Source: Candidatus Bilophila faecipullorum
GTDB lineage: Bacteria > Desulfobacterota > Desulfovibrionia > Desulfovibrionales > Desulfovibrionaceae
Length of the DNA: 64,000 bases
NCBI GenBank assembly: GCA_944326695.1
Contig: CALVEZ010000001.1
Location: 109,019-173,018 of the forward strand
Direction of reading: 5' to 3'
The notes beneath the pieces were generated by a model. That model did no database searches and was not told where the DNA came from. It saw only the letters and a list, made by a program, of their open reading frames with translations. The position numbers and the translations under genes were made by a program. Positions 1 through 8,807 of this stretch are shown in pieces (the stretch's first letter is position 1; the number at the start of each line of letters is the position of its first letter).

Positions 1-1047
1 GCCCTTGACCACATCGCCCGAGAATTTGATGCCGCCGTCACCAATGCAGCAGCGGTCCATTTCGCGGGCGGCGCGGGAGCATTCCATGATCGCGGTCACC
101 TGCGGCACGCCGACGCCCGCCACCACGCGGGTGGTGCAGATGGAGCCGGGGCCGATGCCGACCTTGACCGCGTCCGCGCCCGCCTTGAGCATGGCCCGTG
201 CGCCCTCGTAGGTCGCCACGTTGCCCGCGATGAGCTGGCAGTTCGGGAACGCGCCCTTGACGGCGGCCACGGCGTCGAGAATGTTCTTGGAATGGCCGTG
301 CGCGGAATCAAGGACGAGCACGTCCACGCCCGCCGCGATGAGAGCGGCGGCGCGCTTTTCGCCTTCCGGCCCCACGCCGATGGCCGCGCCCACGCGCAGG
401 CGGCCCTTGCTGTCCTTGCAGGCGTTGGGATATTTCTGGACCTTGTCGATGTCCTTCATGGTCAAAAGGCCGGCCAGCCGTCCCTGTTCGTCGACCACAA
501 GCAGCTTTTCGATGCGGTGGGCGTGCAGGTGGTGCTTGGCTTCCTCAAGGGTGGTCCCGGTGGGCACGGTGACGAGGTTCTCGCTGGTCATCACGTCGCG
601 GACGCGGGTTCCGGCCAAATCATCTACAAAACGGACGTCGCGGTTGGTCAGGATGCCGACGAGCTTTTTCTCGAGAACCACGGGCAGGCCGGAGACGCGG
701 TAGGCGTGCATGAGATCAAGGGCGTGCTCCACGGTGTCGTCGGGTTCCACGGTGATGGGATCGATGATCATGCCGCTTTCGGACTTCTTGACCTTTTCCA
801 CCTCAAGCTTCTGGCGCTCGATGCTCATGTTCTTGTGCACGATGCCGATGCCGCCCGCGCGGGCCATGGAAATGGCCATAGCCGACTCGGTCACCGTGTC
901 CATCGCCGCTGAAACCAGAGGAATATTCAAGGAAATGGCCGGGGTCAGCCACGCGGTCACGTCCACCATGTCCGGCGTGACTTCAGAATAGGCGGGCACC
1001 AGCAATACATCATCGAAGGTCAGGCCCTTGCACAAAATTTTGGACAT
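1..1047 (-). CDS. guaB: IMP dehydrogenase GuaB, 3' end outside window
   Basis: Inosine-5'-monophosphate dehydrogenase, which oxidises IMP to XMP with NAD+ as the first committed step of GMP synthesis in the cytoplasm. The reading frame is open from an ATG at 1047 to the window edge, giving 349 residues of a protein usually near 485. It begins [21 protein letters not shown], the family start. Two CBS domains lie at about residues 90-205. The catalytic loop GPGSICTTR carries the active-site Cys304, and [12 protein letters not shown] follows near the edge. AGGAGG sits just upstream of the ATG. guaA often follows guaB in this family, but that lies outside the window. Identification is certain; only the C-terminus is missing. 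Confidence 0.97.
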   Translation of the reverse strand, partial: MSKILCKGLTFDDVLLVPAYSEVTPDMVDVTAWLTPAISLNIPLVSAAMDTVTESAMAISMARAGGIGIVHKNMSIERQKLEVEKVKKSESGMIIDPITVEPDDTVEHALDLMHAYRVSGLPVVLEKKLVGILTNRDVRFVDDLAGTRVRDVMTSENLVTVPTGTTLEEAKHHLHAHRIEKLLVVDEQGRLAGLLTMKDIDKVQKYPNACKDSKGRLRVGAAIGVGPEGEKRAAALIAAGVDVLVLDSAHGHSKNILDAVAAVKGAFPNCQLIAGNVATYEGARAMLKAGADAVKVGIGPGSICTTRVVAGVGVPQVTAIMECSRAAREMDRCCIGDGGIKFSGDVVKG

Positions 1048-1127
1048 CGTGCCCTCCTGAGGACAAAGAGGCTCCGGGGGGACGCACCGGAGGCCGTAAG
1101 TGTGAGAGATAAAAAATGGAATGGATA

Positions 1128-1156
1128 AAGGTACTCTGCCGGGCCCTCCTTGTCAA
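1128..1156 (-). promoter_or_regulatory. Probable sigma-70 promoter of guaB
   Basis: On the minus strand a perfect TTGACA (1151-1156) is separated by 17 bases from TACCTT (1128-1133). Transcription would start near 1120, giving a leader of about 70 bases before the guaB ATG. The leader contains a GC-rich hairpin with GGCTCCGG and CCGGAGGCC arms, seen on the plus strand around 1069-1095. Its function is unknown. Confidence 0.55.
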
Positions 1157-1258
1157 CGTGAGAACGGCGGCGAGGCGGTCTTTGGCGGGCCGCAAGAGGG
1201 CGGCGGCACAGGATATTCCTCTCCCTGCCGCAAGAGGAGCCTTTCGGTAATAGAAGCC

Positions 1259-1287
1259 TTGTCTCTTGCGCGCGGGCCGTGTACTAT
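1259..1287 (+). promoter_or_regulatory. Possible sigma-70 promoter of the universal stress protein gene
   Basis: TTGTCT (1259-1264), a 17-base spacer and TACTAT (1282-1287), each matching 4 of 6 consensus bases. The usp ATG is 50 bases further on. This is pattern matching only. Confidence 0.35.
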
Positions 1288-1336
1288 ATTCTTGGTCTTA
1301 TCAAAACAGACGCTCGCGCGTCACCAAGGAGCAACT

Positions 1337-1759
1337 ATGGCTTACAATCGCATCCTCCTGCCGGTCGACGGTTCCGAACACTCCATGCACGCGGTCGCCA
1401 ACGCCGTGGAGCTTTCCTGTGCCACGAGCGAAATCATCGTCGCCACGGTCCTGCCCCCCATCCCCAATGTCATCGGCGGCGACGCCCGCAAGGAAGCCGA
1501 GGATGCCGTCAAGACCGACGCCGCCCTGATCACCCAGCCGGTCCTTGAAACCCTGCGCAAGTCCAACATCGCCTGTCAGGACAAGATCGTGCTGCACACC
1601 TCCACCGCCGAAGGCATCATCGAAACCGCCGAGGACATGAAGTGCGATCTCATCATCATGGGCTCGCGCGGCCGCAGCGAAATCGAGGGGCTCCTTCTCG
1701 GCAGCGTCACCCACAAGGTGCTGACTCTCGCCAAAATCCCCGTGCTCGTCGTGCGCTAG
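1337..1759 (+). CDS. Universal stress protein, UspA family, single domain
   Basis: Cytoplasmic nucleotide-binding universal stress protein of 140 residues, the normal size for a one-domain Usp. It starts MAYNRILLPVDGSEHS with the conserved Asp11. Near the end it has the ATP-binding pattern G-x2-G-x9-G-S at Gly109, Gly112 and Gly122-Ser123, which suggests an ATP-binding rather than an ATP-free Usp. The reading frame is open further upstream, but the ATG at 1337 has AAGGAG six bases before it and all Usp homology begins here. It stands alone, divergent from guaB. Its physiological role cannot be deduced from sequence. Confidence 0.92.
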   Translation: MAYNRILLPVDGSEHSMHAVANAVELSCATSEIIVATVLPPIPNVIGGDARKEAEDAVKTDAALITQPVLETLRKSNIACQDKIVLHTSTAEGIIETAEDMKCDLIIMGSRGRSEIEGLLLGSVTHKVLTLAKIPVLVVR

Positions 1760-1891
1760 GCCGTGGCCGCAGACAGCGGAAACCATCGTGTTTTTCAGGT
1801 GCCGCTCTTCTGCCGGGCAAGGAGTTTTTCTGCCCCCTCGCGTCGCTGAGGCTACGCCGGAGAGAACAGGCACAGCCGTAAGGCAACGCTC

Positions 1892-1935
1892 GGGAAAGGG
1901 AGGGCCTTTCGCCCAAAGGCCCTTCCCTTTTCCGT
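1892..1935 (+). terminator. Rho-independent terminator-like hairpin after usp
   Basis: Arms AAAGGGAGGGCCTTT and AAAGGCCCTTCCCTTT pair around a five-base loop and are followed by TTTTCC. A second hairpin, GCCCCGGC and GCCGGGGC, lies at about 1939-1961. The rest of the 455-base gap from 1760 to 2215 holds no convincing gene. Confidence 0.6.
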
Positions 1936-2215
1936 CTTGCCCCGGCGTTTGTTGCCGGGGCTTCCCGTCCGGCGCCTGCTGAGGGCAGGAATACCGGACG
2001 ACGCAACACGCTCTTTTCTCAAGGCTCTCAGAAGCAGGCCTCTTTCATGACGGCGCCGATCCGGGCCACGGAAAGGGCCGCAAGGCAAAGGCTCCCGCAC
2101 GCGGCGGTTCCGCGACGGCGCACACAGGCAGGATACGCCTGCCGCGTCTTCTCCCGCGCGGCTCACGGGGCCAGGGTGCGGGGAGAAGGCCCAACGCTTC
2201 CCGCCCCACCCCCTC

Positions 2216-3709
2216 ATGCTCTACATATCCATCCTGCTCGCCCTGCTTACGGTCGCCTTTCTCGTCATCGTCCCGGATACGGTGATCATCGTCCTCTTCG
2301 TGGCGATCATGCACGCCTTCGGGCTTTACAGCGCGGGGCACGCCCTCCTGCACAAGCGGGACTCGCGGGCCGCTCTCGGCTGGATCGCGGCCATCCTGCT
2401 CATGCCCCCGGTAGGCTTGCCCCTGTACTGGCTCTTCGGCATCGCGCGCATCGACAGCCAGGCCGGGCGGCTCATGGAAAGGGCCGCGCGCAAGGTCATG
2501 GGCGGGCTCGTCGACCTGCACGGCAAGTCGCTCTGCCTCTCGCCGCAGTGCGCGCCCGCAGAGGAGGACATGCCCGGCGCATGGCACTATCTGGCCACGC
2601 CGGGCCTCAGCATCACGGGCCGCCACATGGCCGGAGGCAACCGGCTGACCGTGCTGCACAACGGCGAGGCGGCCTATCCGTCCATGCTCGACGCCATCAA
2701 CAAGGCGAAGGAGCGGGTCTATCTGTCGAGCTTCATCTTCGGCTACGACGAGGCGGGGCTCGCCTTTGTCGACGCCCTGCGCGAGGCCGCAGAGCGCGGT
2801 TGCGACGTGCGCCTGCTCACGGACGGCGTAGGCTCCTTCCACCTCTGGCCAAGCTGGAAAAAACGCCTCGGCCCCAAGGTCAGGCGGGCTTCCTTCCTGC
2901 CGCCGCGCCTCATCCCGCCGCAACTCTCCATCAACCTGCGCACGCACCGCAAGGTGCTCGTCTGCGACGGGGAAATCGGCTTTACGGGCGGCATGAACAT
3001 TTCCCAGCACCACTTCACCCTGCTCCAGCGCCCGGATCGCGTGCAGGACATCCATTTCCGCTGCGCCGGGCCCGTGGCCCAGCAACTGGAAATCGCCTTC
3101 CTCATGGACTGGAGCTTTTCGAGCGGCGAAGCCACCTCCGCGAGGGTCAGGAGCATTCCGAAACAGGGTGATTCCCTGTGCCGCCTGCTCATGGACGGCC
3201 CGGGCACGCCGGAGGACACCATCCTCGATCTGGTCTGCGCCCAGATTTCCACGGCCCGGCGTTCCGTGCGCATCATGAGCCCCTACTTCCTCCCACCGCA
3301 CCGGCTGCACGGGGAACTCGTCAGCGCCGTGCTGCGCGGGGTCGAGGTCAGCGTCATCCTGCCGGACGAGAACAACCACCGGCTGGTGGATTGGGCCATG
3401 CGCCACCAGATGCCCATGCTGGCGGACAGGGGCATTCATATCTACCGCCAGCCCGCGCCCTTCGCGCACACCAAGCTTTTGCTCATCGACGGCGAATACA
3501 CCCTGCTCGGCTCGGCCAACCTTGATCCGCGCAGCCTGAACCTCAACTTCGAGCTGGTCATGGAAGTGCTCGATCTCAGCCTGACCGCCGAGCTGACCGC
3601 CTTTTATGACGAGGTACGAAGCCGCTCCCTGCGCGTGCCGCCGACCTACCCCGCGCTCCCCTATCGCCTGCGGAACGCCGCGAGCTGGATTTTCTCGCCG
3701 TATCTGTAG
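2216..3709 (+). CDS. cls: Cardiolipin synthase, two-HKD phospholipase D family
   Basis: Membrane enzyme of 497 residues that joins phosphatidylglycerol units to make cardiolipin. Two N-terminal hydrophobic helices (about residues 1-33 and 55-75) anchor it. Two complete HKD motifs follow: His244-Lys246-Asp251 (HRKVLVCDGE) and His418-Lys420-Asp425 (HTKLLLIDGE), each with the downstream GS/GG-x-N element (GGMN and GSANLD). The length agrees with ClsA/Cls. The ATG at 2216 opens directly on the first helix, but no good ribosome-binding site is visible, so translation may be weak. Its last 134 bases overlap the 3' end of the convergent rnr gene. Confidence 0.93.
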   Translation: MLYISILLALLTVAFLVIVPDTVIIVLFVAIMHAFGLYSAGHALLHKRDSRAALGWIAAILLMPPVGLPLYWLFGIARIDSQAGRLMERAARKVMGGLVDLHGKSLCLSPQCAPAEEDMPGAWHYLATPGLSITGRHMAGGNRLTVLHNGEAAYPSMLDAINKAKERVYLSSFIFGYDEAGLAFVDALREAAERGCDVRLLTDGVGSFHLWPSWKKRLGPKVRRASFLPPRLIPPQLSINLRTHRKVLVCDGEIGFTGGMNISQHHFTLLQRPDRVQDIHFRCAGPVAQQLEIAFLMDWSFSSGEATSARVRSIPKQGDSLCRLLMDGPGTPEDTILDLVCAQISTARRSVRIMSPYFLPPHRLHGELVSAVLRGVEVSVILPDENNHRLVDWAMRHQMPMLADRGIHIYRQPAPFAHTKLLLIDGEYTLLGSANLDPRSLNLNFELVMEVLDLSLTAELTAFYDEVRSRSLRVPPTYPALPYRLRNAASWIFSPYL

Positions 3710-6113
3710 CCCCTTCCAGCTCAAGGTTGACCTCAAGCCGCCCGAGGTGCACGTCGGCAAGGCGCACGCTGACCGCCTGCCCCAGCCGGAAGCGCCGCCC
3801 CGTGCCCACGCCGATAAGTTCCTGCCGATCCGGGTCGAACTCAAACCAGTCGTCCTGAAAACTCGTCAGGCGCACCATGCCCTCCACGGGCATCTTGTCG
3901 AATTCCACGAAAAAGCCAAAATCCGTCACCCCGGAAATGACGCCGGAAAAAACCTCTCCGACGCGCTCCTGAAGCAGGAGGCAACCGAGACGGCGGCCGA
4001 TTTCCCGCTCGGCTTCGGCGGCGGCGCGTTCGCGGGCGTTGCACTGGTCCGTGGCTGCGAGAAGCTTGTGCCCGGCCAGAACCGGGCCCTGCGAAGCCCC
4101 GAGCGTGAAGGCGAGGGCGCGGTGGACCAGCAAATCCGCATAACGGCGGATGGGCGAGGTGAAGTGGCAGTAGCAGGGCGAGGCCAGCCCGAAATGCTCG
4201 CCCGCCTCGGGCGAATACCGGGCCTGCATCATGGACCGCAACACGAGCCGCCCCACAAGATACTCCTGCGGCGTGCCTTCCGCCTCCTTGATGATGGCCC
4301 GCAACCGGCCCGGCGACGGCGTTTCCCCCTTTTTAAGGTGCAGGACGTCGCTGCGCGCCAGATCGGTGGAAGCCAACGTGCGGAACAGCGTGGACAGCCG
4401 ATCCGGGTCGGGCGCGGGATGCACGCGGTAGGGGAAGGGCGTACCCTTCTCGGTCAGGAAGCGGGCCACGGCTTCGTTGGCCGCCAGCATGAATTCCTCG
4501 ATCAGGCGATGGGCGAAGAGCCGCACCCGGCGCTCCACGTCCTTCACTTCGCCGGTGGCCCGATCCACGATGAATTGCGCCTCGGGCAGATCGAAATCGA
4601 GGCTGCCCCGGGCCTGCCGCCGCTCCAAAAGCAAACGGGCCAGCGTTTCGGCGTCCCGCAGGAAGGGATGGCGCTCCAGCAGCTCGCCGCCGTGGTCCAG
4701 CGCCTCCTGCACGCCCTCGTAGGTCAGCCGTCCCCGCGAACGGATAAGGCCCGGGAAAAAGGCGGCCGTGCGCGGCGTGCCCCGGCTGTCGAAACCGATG
4801 CGCGCGGCCATGACCAGCCGATCCTCGCCGGGCCGCAGGCTGCACAGGCCGTTTGAGAGCACTTCCGGGAGCATGGGCTCCACCGAGGTGGGGAAATAGT
4901 AGGAATTGCCGCGCTCCCGGGCTTCGCGGTCCAGCCGCGAACCGGAAAAGACGAAATGGCTCACGTCCGCGATGGCGACCCAGAGTTCCCACGCCACGCC
5001 CTCCGGCGCGCCCGCAAGAGGCCGGACAAAGACGGCGTCGTCGAAATCGCGTGCGTCCTCGCCGTCGATGGTCACGAAGGGGACGCCTCGCAAATCCTGC
5101 CGTTTGGCCGTGGAGGTATGGGACACGGCATCGGGCGAGGGCGCGCCCTTCGCCTCCTCAAGCGGCGGGAGGCCCCCCATATCGGGGCTTTCCTGCGCGT
5201 GCCGCTCCAGCTCGGCGGCCTCGGCCAGCACGTTGGGCGGAAAGTCCAGCGGGATGCCGTGATTGAGCTTGGTCAGGCGCTCCTGCACCGCCGCGTCCTC
5301 CTCAAGGCCGAGTGAAACCCGGGCCGTGGCGTTCCACAGGCCCTCATCAAGCTTTTCCTGCGGCGTGACCAGCAGCAATTCCCCGGGCCGCGGGGCTTCC
5401 GGCAAGGCGGAGACGTCGGTGTCGAGCAAAAAGTCAAGGCGGGGATCGGCGGGACGGCAGAGGACGCCCCGCGCCGTCGTGCGCCGCGTGACGTGCACGG
5501 CAAGCTCCTTCTGGCGGCGCTCCAGCACGCGCAGGATGCGGCCTTCGGGATTACGCATCGCGCCGTGCCGCTGTGTGCCCGGCTGCAAGGCCACCTCCAC
5601 GCGGTCGCCGTGCCACGCATCCCCCAAGAAGGCGGGATGGATGAATATATCGGGACGGCTGCGGACCTCTCCCTCGCGTTTGCGGCGGCCCTTTTCCACC
5701 GCCTGCGGCTCTCCTCCCGCCTCGGCCACGGCGTCGGGCGTGACAAAACCGGCTCCTGAACGCTGTACGGAAAGGACGCCCGTGATCACCTGCGCCTGCG
5801 ACGCCTCCACCCACTTGCCGCCGCGCAGCCGGATGACCCGGCCTTCGCTCTGCAAGGCGTCGAGCAGCGCCTCAAGCGGCTTCTTGTCGCGGCGGGACAG
5901 ATCGAGAAAGCGGACGAGATCGTCAAGTCGCACGGGATGGCGCACCTTGCTCATGACTTCGAGCACCTCGGCGGCCTGCAAACCGCCGGGAACGCTGACG
6001 AACGCCTGCGCGGTGGCGCGGGGCGCAACCTTATGGGAACGGCGCGCGGCAGGGGCCGCCCCTTCGGGGGCGGCGTCACCGAAATACCCGCGCCGACGGG
6101 ATCGTTTTTTCAT
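3576..6113 (-). CDS. rnr: Ribonuclease R (RNB-family 3'-5' exoribonuclease)
   Basis: Processive 3'-5' exoribonuclease that degrades structured RNA in the cytoplasm. The protein has 845 residues if it starts at the ATG at 6113 (MKKRSRRRGYFGD); the open frame continues upstream without family similarity. A winged-helix-like N-terminal part (about 45-105) precedes cold-shock domains, then the RNB domain with the catalytic aspartates Asp350, Asp356, Asp358 and Asp359 in DGEDARDFDD, which have the spacing of RNase II D201/D207/D209/D210. An S1 domain ends at about residue 803. The last 42 residues form an Arg/Ser/Gly-rich basic tail encoded wholly antisense to the 3' end of cls. Basic tails are usual in RNase R; the overlap is the unusual part. 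Confidence 0.94.
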   Translation of the reverse strand: MKKRSRRRGYFGDAAPEGAAPAARRSHKVAPRATAQAFVSVPGGLQAAEVLEVMSKVRHPVRLDDLVRFLDLSRRDKKPLEALLDALQSEGRVIRLRGGKWVEASQAQVITGVLSVQRSGAGFVTPDAVAEAGGEPQAVEKGRRKREGEVRSRPDIFIHPAFLGDAWHGDRVEVALQPGTQRHGAMRNPEGRILRVLERRQKELAVHVTRRTTARGVLCRPADPRLDFLLDTDVSALPEAPRPGELLLVTPQEKLDEGLWNATARVSLGLEEDAAVQERLTKLNHGIPLDFPPNVLAEAAELERHAQESPDMGGLPPLEEAKGAPSPDAVSHTSTAKRQDLRGVPFVTIDGEDARDFDDAVFVRPLAGAPEGVAWELWVAIADVSHFVFSGSRLDREARERGNSYYFPTSVEPMLPEVLSNGLCSLRPGEDRLVMAARIGFDSRGTPRTAAFFPGLIRSRGRLTYEGVQEALDHGGELLERHPFLRDAETLARLLLERRQARGSLDFDLPEAQFIVDRATGEVKDVERRVRLFAHRLIEEFMLAANEAVARFLTEKGTPFPYRVHPAPDPDRLSTLFRTLASTDLARSDVLHLKKGETPSPGRLRAIIKEAEGTPQEYLVGRLVLRSMMQARYSPEAGEHFGLASPCYCHFTSPIRRYADLLVHRALAFTLGASQGPVLAGHKLLAATDQCNARERAAAEAEREIGRRLGCLLLQERVGEVFSGVISGVTDFGFFVEFDKMPVEGMVRLTSFQDDWFEFDPDRQELIGVGTGRRFRLGQAVSVRLADVHLGRLEVNLELEGATDTARKSSSRRSAGDRGARGRSAARAGSGFVPRHKRRSARRSG

Positions 6114-6268
6114 GGAAAAACCTTTTGTTGAGGGCTCTGCGGAAAAAGGGAATGGAAAGGAATACGCCGCAAAAAGCCGTGACGCCCGCAACCGGGGCCG
6201 TCGCCTCTGCCGGGCATGGCTGAATATGACCCAGAAGCGCAGCGCTGGCAATGCGTGAGAAAAAGCGG

Positions 6269-6745
6269 CTATTCCGGCTTTGACGCATCCGCCTTCGGGA
6301 AGGCTTCCGGCGGCACGGACGGGGACGTTTCCGGGGAGGCCTCGGGCGAAGCCACCGGGGAAACAGCCGGGGAAGCATCAAAAAGCCCCTCCCCCCAGGC
6401 GTAAAGCTCGCGCAAGGCCGGGAGCAGAGCCCTCCCCCGCTCGGTCAGGGAATACTCGACGCGCGGGGGCCGTTCCCCATAGTCGCGGCGGGACACGAGC
6501 CCGTCGGCCTCCAGTTCCCGCAGGCACTGGGCCAACATCATATGGGTGACGCCCCGCACGCCGCGCTTGAGTTCGCCGTAGCGCACGGCCCCGCCGCAGA
6601 GGTGCCAGAGGATGGGCAGTTTCCACTTGCCGCCGATGACGGAAAGCGCGCGCAGCAGTGGACAGGGCACCGTATAGACATTGGCGGCGGGGAGTTCCGT
6701 GGCGTAGCCCACACCTTTCCTTCTGGTCGTCACCTTTTCCTCCAT
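6269..6745 (-). CDS. HxlR-family winged-helix transcriptional regulator
   Basis: DNA-binding regulator of 158 residues. The family signature is clear: CPLLRALSVIGGKWKLPILW at about residues 30-50, then RYGELKRGVRGVTHMMLAQCLRELEADGLV and REDYGE/PPRVEYSLTERG, typical of HxlR/YodB/MarR-like aromatic- or redox-responsive repressors. The ATG at 6745 is chosen because homology starts soon after it. The C-terminal 34 residues are an odd Ser-Pro-Glu-Ala repeat (ASPEASPETSP and similar), not part of the HTH fold. It is divergent from the flavoprotein gene at 7003, a common arrangement for this family, and palindromic repeats occupy the shared intergenic region. Confidence 0.87.
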   Translation of the reverse strand: MEEKVTTRRKGVGYATELPAANVYTVPCPLLRALSVIGGKWKLPILWHLCGGAVRYGELKRGVRGVTHMMLAQCLRELEADGLVSRRDYGERPPRVEYSLTERGRALLPALRELYAWGEGLFDASPAVSPVASPEASPETSPSVPPEAFPKADASKPE

Positions 6746-6751
6746 GTCAGA

Positions 6752-6890
6752 GTTCCGCGCCCGGAAGGAGAAGCCGAGTCGCGCCTTGCGGGTGGCGGTA
6801 GCGCTCTCCCGGGTTCCGCGCCCGGAAGGAGAGCCCCCGAATAGCCGCCCCTTGCCGAAGATAAACCCCGTTTTCCGTGCCCGGGGCAAG
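6752..6890. repeat. Three palindromic sites spaced 61 and 59 bases, possible HxlR operators
   Basis: GTTCCGCGCCCGGAAGGAGA occurs identically at 6752-6771 and 6813-6832. A degenerate third copy lies at about 6872-6890 (TTCCGTGCCCGGGGC). Each full copy contains the inverted repeat TTCCG-CGCC-CGGAA. Starts are 61 and 59 bases apart, close to six helical turns. Position between the HxlR gene and its divergent neighbour suggests operators. The spacing also matches the roughly 60-base periodic repeats elsewhere in this window, so a structural repeat is an equally good reading. Confidence 0.6.
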
Positions 6891-6930
6891 ATGCCTGACG
6901 AGTCCGGGGCGCTCAGAAAAAACTGCGTAC

Positions 6931-6959
6931 TTGCCTTCGCGCCGCCTTTTTCCCATAGT
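6931..6959 (+). promoter_or_regulatory. Possible promoter of the 7003 flavoprotein gene
   Basis: TTGCCT (6931-6936), 17 bases, CATAGT (6954-6959). It lies downstream of the three palindromic sites and 43 bases before the start codon. Confidence 0.4.
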
Positions 6960-7002
6960 CTGGAGCAAAAGCGCGGGCCGCAGTCCCGCAAGGAGCCAAG
7001 CC

Positions 7003-7659
7003 ATGACCATCTACGCCATCAACGGAAGCCCGAGAAAAACCAACAACACCGCGACCCTCCTCAGCGAAGCCCTCGCCGGGGCGCAGGCCGCCCTCCCCGG
7101 AGTGGAAACGGAGCTGATCCACCTCTACAGCTATAATTTCAACGGCTGCGTAAGCTGTTTCGAATGCAAACGCCTCGGCGGGAAGAGCTACGGCCACTGC
7201 GCCCTGCGGGATGAGGCCTCGCCCCTCCTCGACAAGCTGGCGCAGGCGGACGGCCTCATTTTCGGCTCGCCCGTCTACTTCCACGGCATCACCGGAAAGC
7301 TGAGGATGTTCCTCGAGCGCCTGTTCTTCCCCTGCCTCGTCTATGACGCCGACTACTCCTCACTTGCGCCGCGCCGGATGCCCACCGCCTTCATCTATAC
7401 CATGAACGTACCGCACGAAGTCATGCTGGCCCAAAAGTACCCGGACGCCTTCCGGCCTATGGAGTACTTTCTGGAAAGGCTCTTTTCCAAGCCTGAAACG
7501 CTCTACGCCAACGACACGTATCAATTCAGCGACTATTCCAAATACAAGGTGGAATGCTTTTCGGAAGCGGAAAAGGCCCACCATCGGGAACGGCAATTCC
7601 CCATCGACCGCCGCAACGCCTTCGAGCTGGGGCAAAGGCTGGCCCGGCGAGCCGGGTGA
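7003..7659 (+). CDS. Flavodoxin-fold FMN reductase / iron-sulfur flavoprotein-like
   Basis: Cytoplasmic flavoprotein of 218 residues in the NADPH-dependent FMN reductase/Isf superfamily. It opens with the FMN-phosphate loop NGSPRKTNNTATL (7-19) and has the GSPVYF segment that contacts the isoalloxazine. A cysteine group C49-x2-C52-x2-C55-x10-C66 resembles the compact [4Fe-4S] motif of iron-sulfur flavoproteins, but with a longer last gap than CX2CX2CX4-7C. AAGGAG precedes the ATG by seven bases. It is divergent from an HxlR regulator and so probably belongs to an electrophile or redox-stress response. Its substrate is unknown. Confidence 0.85.
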   Translation: MTIYAINGSPRKTNNTATLLSEALAGAQAALPGVETELIHLYSYNFNGCVSCFECKRLGGKSYGHCALRDEASPLLDKLAQADGLIFGSPVYFHGITGKLRMFLERLFFPCLVYDADYSSLAPRRMPTAFIYTMNVPHEVMLAQKYPDAFRPMEYFLERLFSKPETLYANDTYQFSDYSKYKVECFSEAEKAHHRERQFPIDRRNAFELGQRLARRAG

Positions 7660-7748
7660 GCGCCCGCGCCTTTCCCATTGCGCCGGAAAGCGGCAGGGCC
7701 GGCCTTTCCAAACCAGCGGCCCGTATCGGCGGCCCGGAGGGAGCTGGC

Positions 7749-8807
7749 TCAACCGGAAATGAGCCCGTGCGCCACGGCCCACCGCTCGAACCAGACGGGA
7801 AAGGCCACGTCCGTCCACAGGGACGGTCCAAAGGCGGCCTCGACGCGCAGGGACCAGACGCGGGAGAGCCCTAAAGCGCGCAGCTTCACGGCGTCCTTTG
7901 CCGTGCAGATCACGGGCAGGCCGAGCGCCTCCAGCTTCGCCGCCTCCGCCGGGCCATAGGCATAGTGATCCGAAAAAGTGACGACGCGGGCCGGAGGATG
8001 CCCCATGTACCGGCTTACGGTCGCGGCCACCTGCGCGGGATCGCCCACGCCGCTGATCAGCGCGTAGGGCGCGCCCGCGAAGGCCTCGGCGTCGGCGCGC
8101 TCCTCGCTTCCCACGCGGCGCAGCTCCACGGGCCGCAGCGAAAAGGAAAAGAGCGGACGGCCAAAAGCGGCCAGCCTCTTTTCGCAGGCCGGGCGAAGTG
8201 CTTCCAGTTCCTCGGGCCCGGCCTTGATCAGGAAGGCCCCGGCCCGCGTGAGCGCTTCCGGCCCTTCCCGCCATGCCCCGGCCGGGATGACCTCGCTCCA
8301 CCCTTCCCGCAGATCGTCGGGACGCAGCAGGACGAGATCGAGATCGCGCCGCACCTTCACGTGCTGGAAGCCGTCGTCGAGCACAAAAAGATCGGGGTGA
8401 AGACGCTCTTCCGCCCAGCGCCCCGAACGGCGGCGGTCCGGGTCCACGAGCACGGCACTGGCGGGATGCTCCAGCGCCAGCATGAGCGGCTCGTCCCCGG
8501 CCTCCTCCACCGTGCAGCCGGGGGCAACGCGCAAGGGCAGGACGGGCGGTCTGGCCTTATAACCGCGAGTCAGCACGGCGGGCCTCAGGCCGCGCGCCTC
8601 ACTCCAGCCGAGGAGCCAGTCCACGACGGGAGTCTTGCCCGTGCCGCCCCAGGCGATATTTCCCACGGACACGCAGGGGCGGGCGGGCCGGAAAGCCGCA
8701 TCCCCCGCCTCCCAGCGAGCCCGCCGCGCGGCCATGAGCCGCCGGTACGCGGCCCCCAAAGGCCGAAGCAAGGGCCGCAGCCTGCGTTGCCATATCAAGG
8801 GATTCAT
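7749..8807 (-). CDS. lpxK: Tetraacyldisaccharide 4'-kinase LpxK
   Basis: Inner-membrane-associated kinase of lipid A synthesis, phosphorylating the 4' position of the tetraacyldisaccharide 1-phosphate. It has 352 residues, close to the usual 330-350. The P-loop GGTGKTP lies at 54-60 after SVGNIAWGG, and DDGFQH and the C-terminal FSDHY.YG segment are as in the family. The N-terminal 25 residues (MNPLIWQRRLRPLLRPLGAAYR) form the expected amphipathic or membrane helix. CGGAGTG lies upstream of the ATG at 8807. It is convergent with the flavoprotein gene. Together with hldD it shows a Gram-negative outer membrane. Confidence 0.94.
   Translation of the reverse strand: MNPLIWQRRLRPLLRPLGAAYRRLMAARRARWEAGDAAFRPARPCVSVGNIAWGGTGKTPVVDWLLGWSEARGLRPAVLTRGYKARPPVLPLRVAPGCTVEEAGDEPLMLALEHPASAVLVDPDRRRSGRWAEERLHPDLFVLDDGFQHVKVRRDLDLVLLRPDDLREGWSEVIPAGAWREGPEALTRAGAFLIKAGPEELEALRPACEKRLAAFGRPLFSFSLRPVELRRVGSEERADAEAFAGAPYALISGVGDPAQVAATVSRYMGHPPARVVTFSDHYAYGPAEAAKLEALGLPVICTAKDAVKLRALGLSRVWSLRVEAAFGPSLWTDVAFPVWFERWAVAHGLISG

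Noticed and set aside
2045..3844. 599-codon open frame antisense to cls
   Set aside because: Antisense shadow; cls has both HKD motifs in the plus frame.
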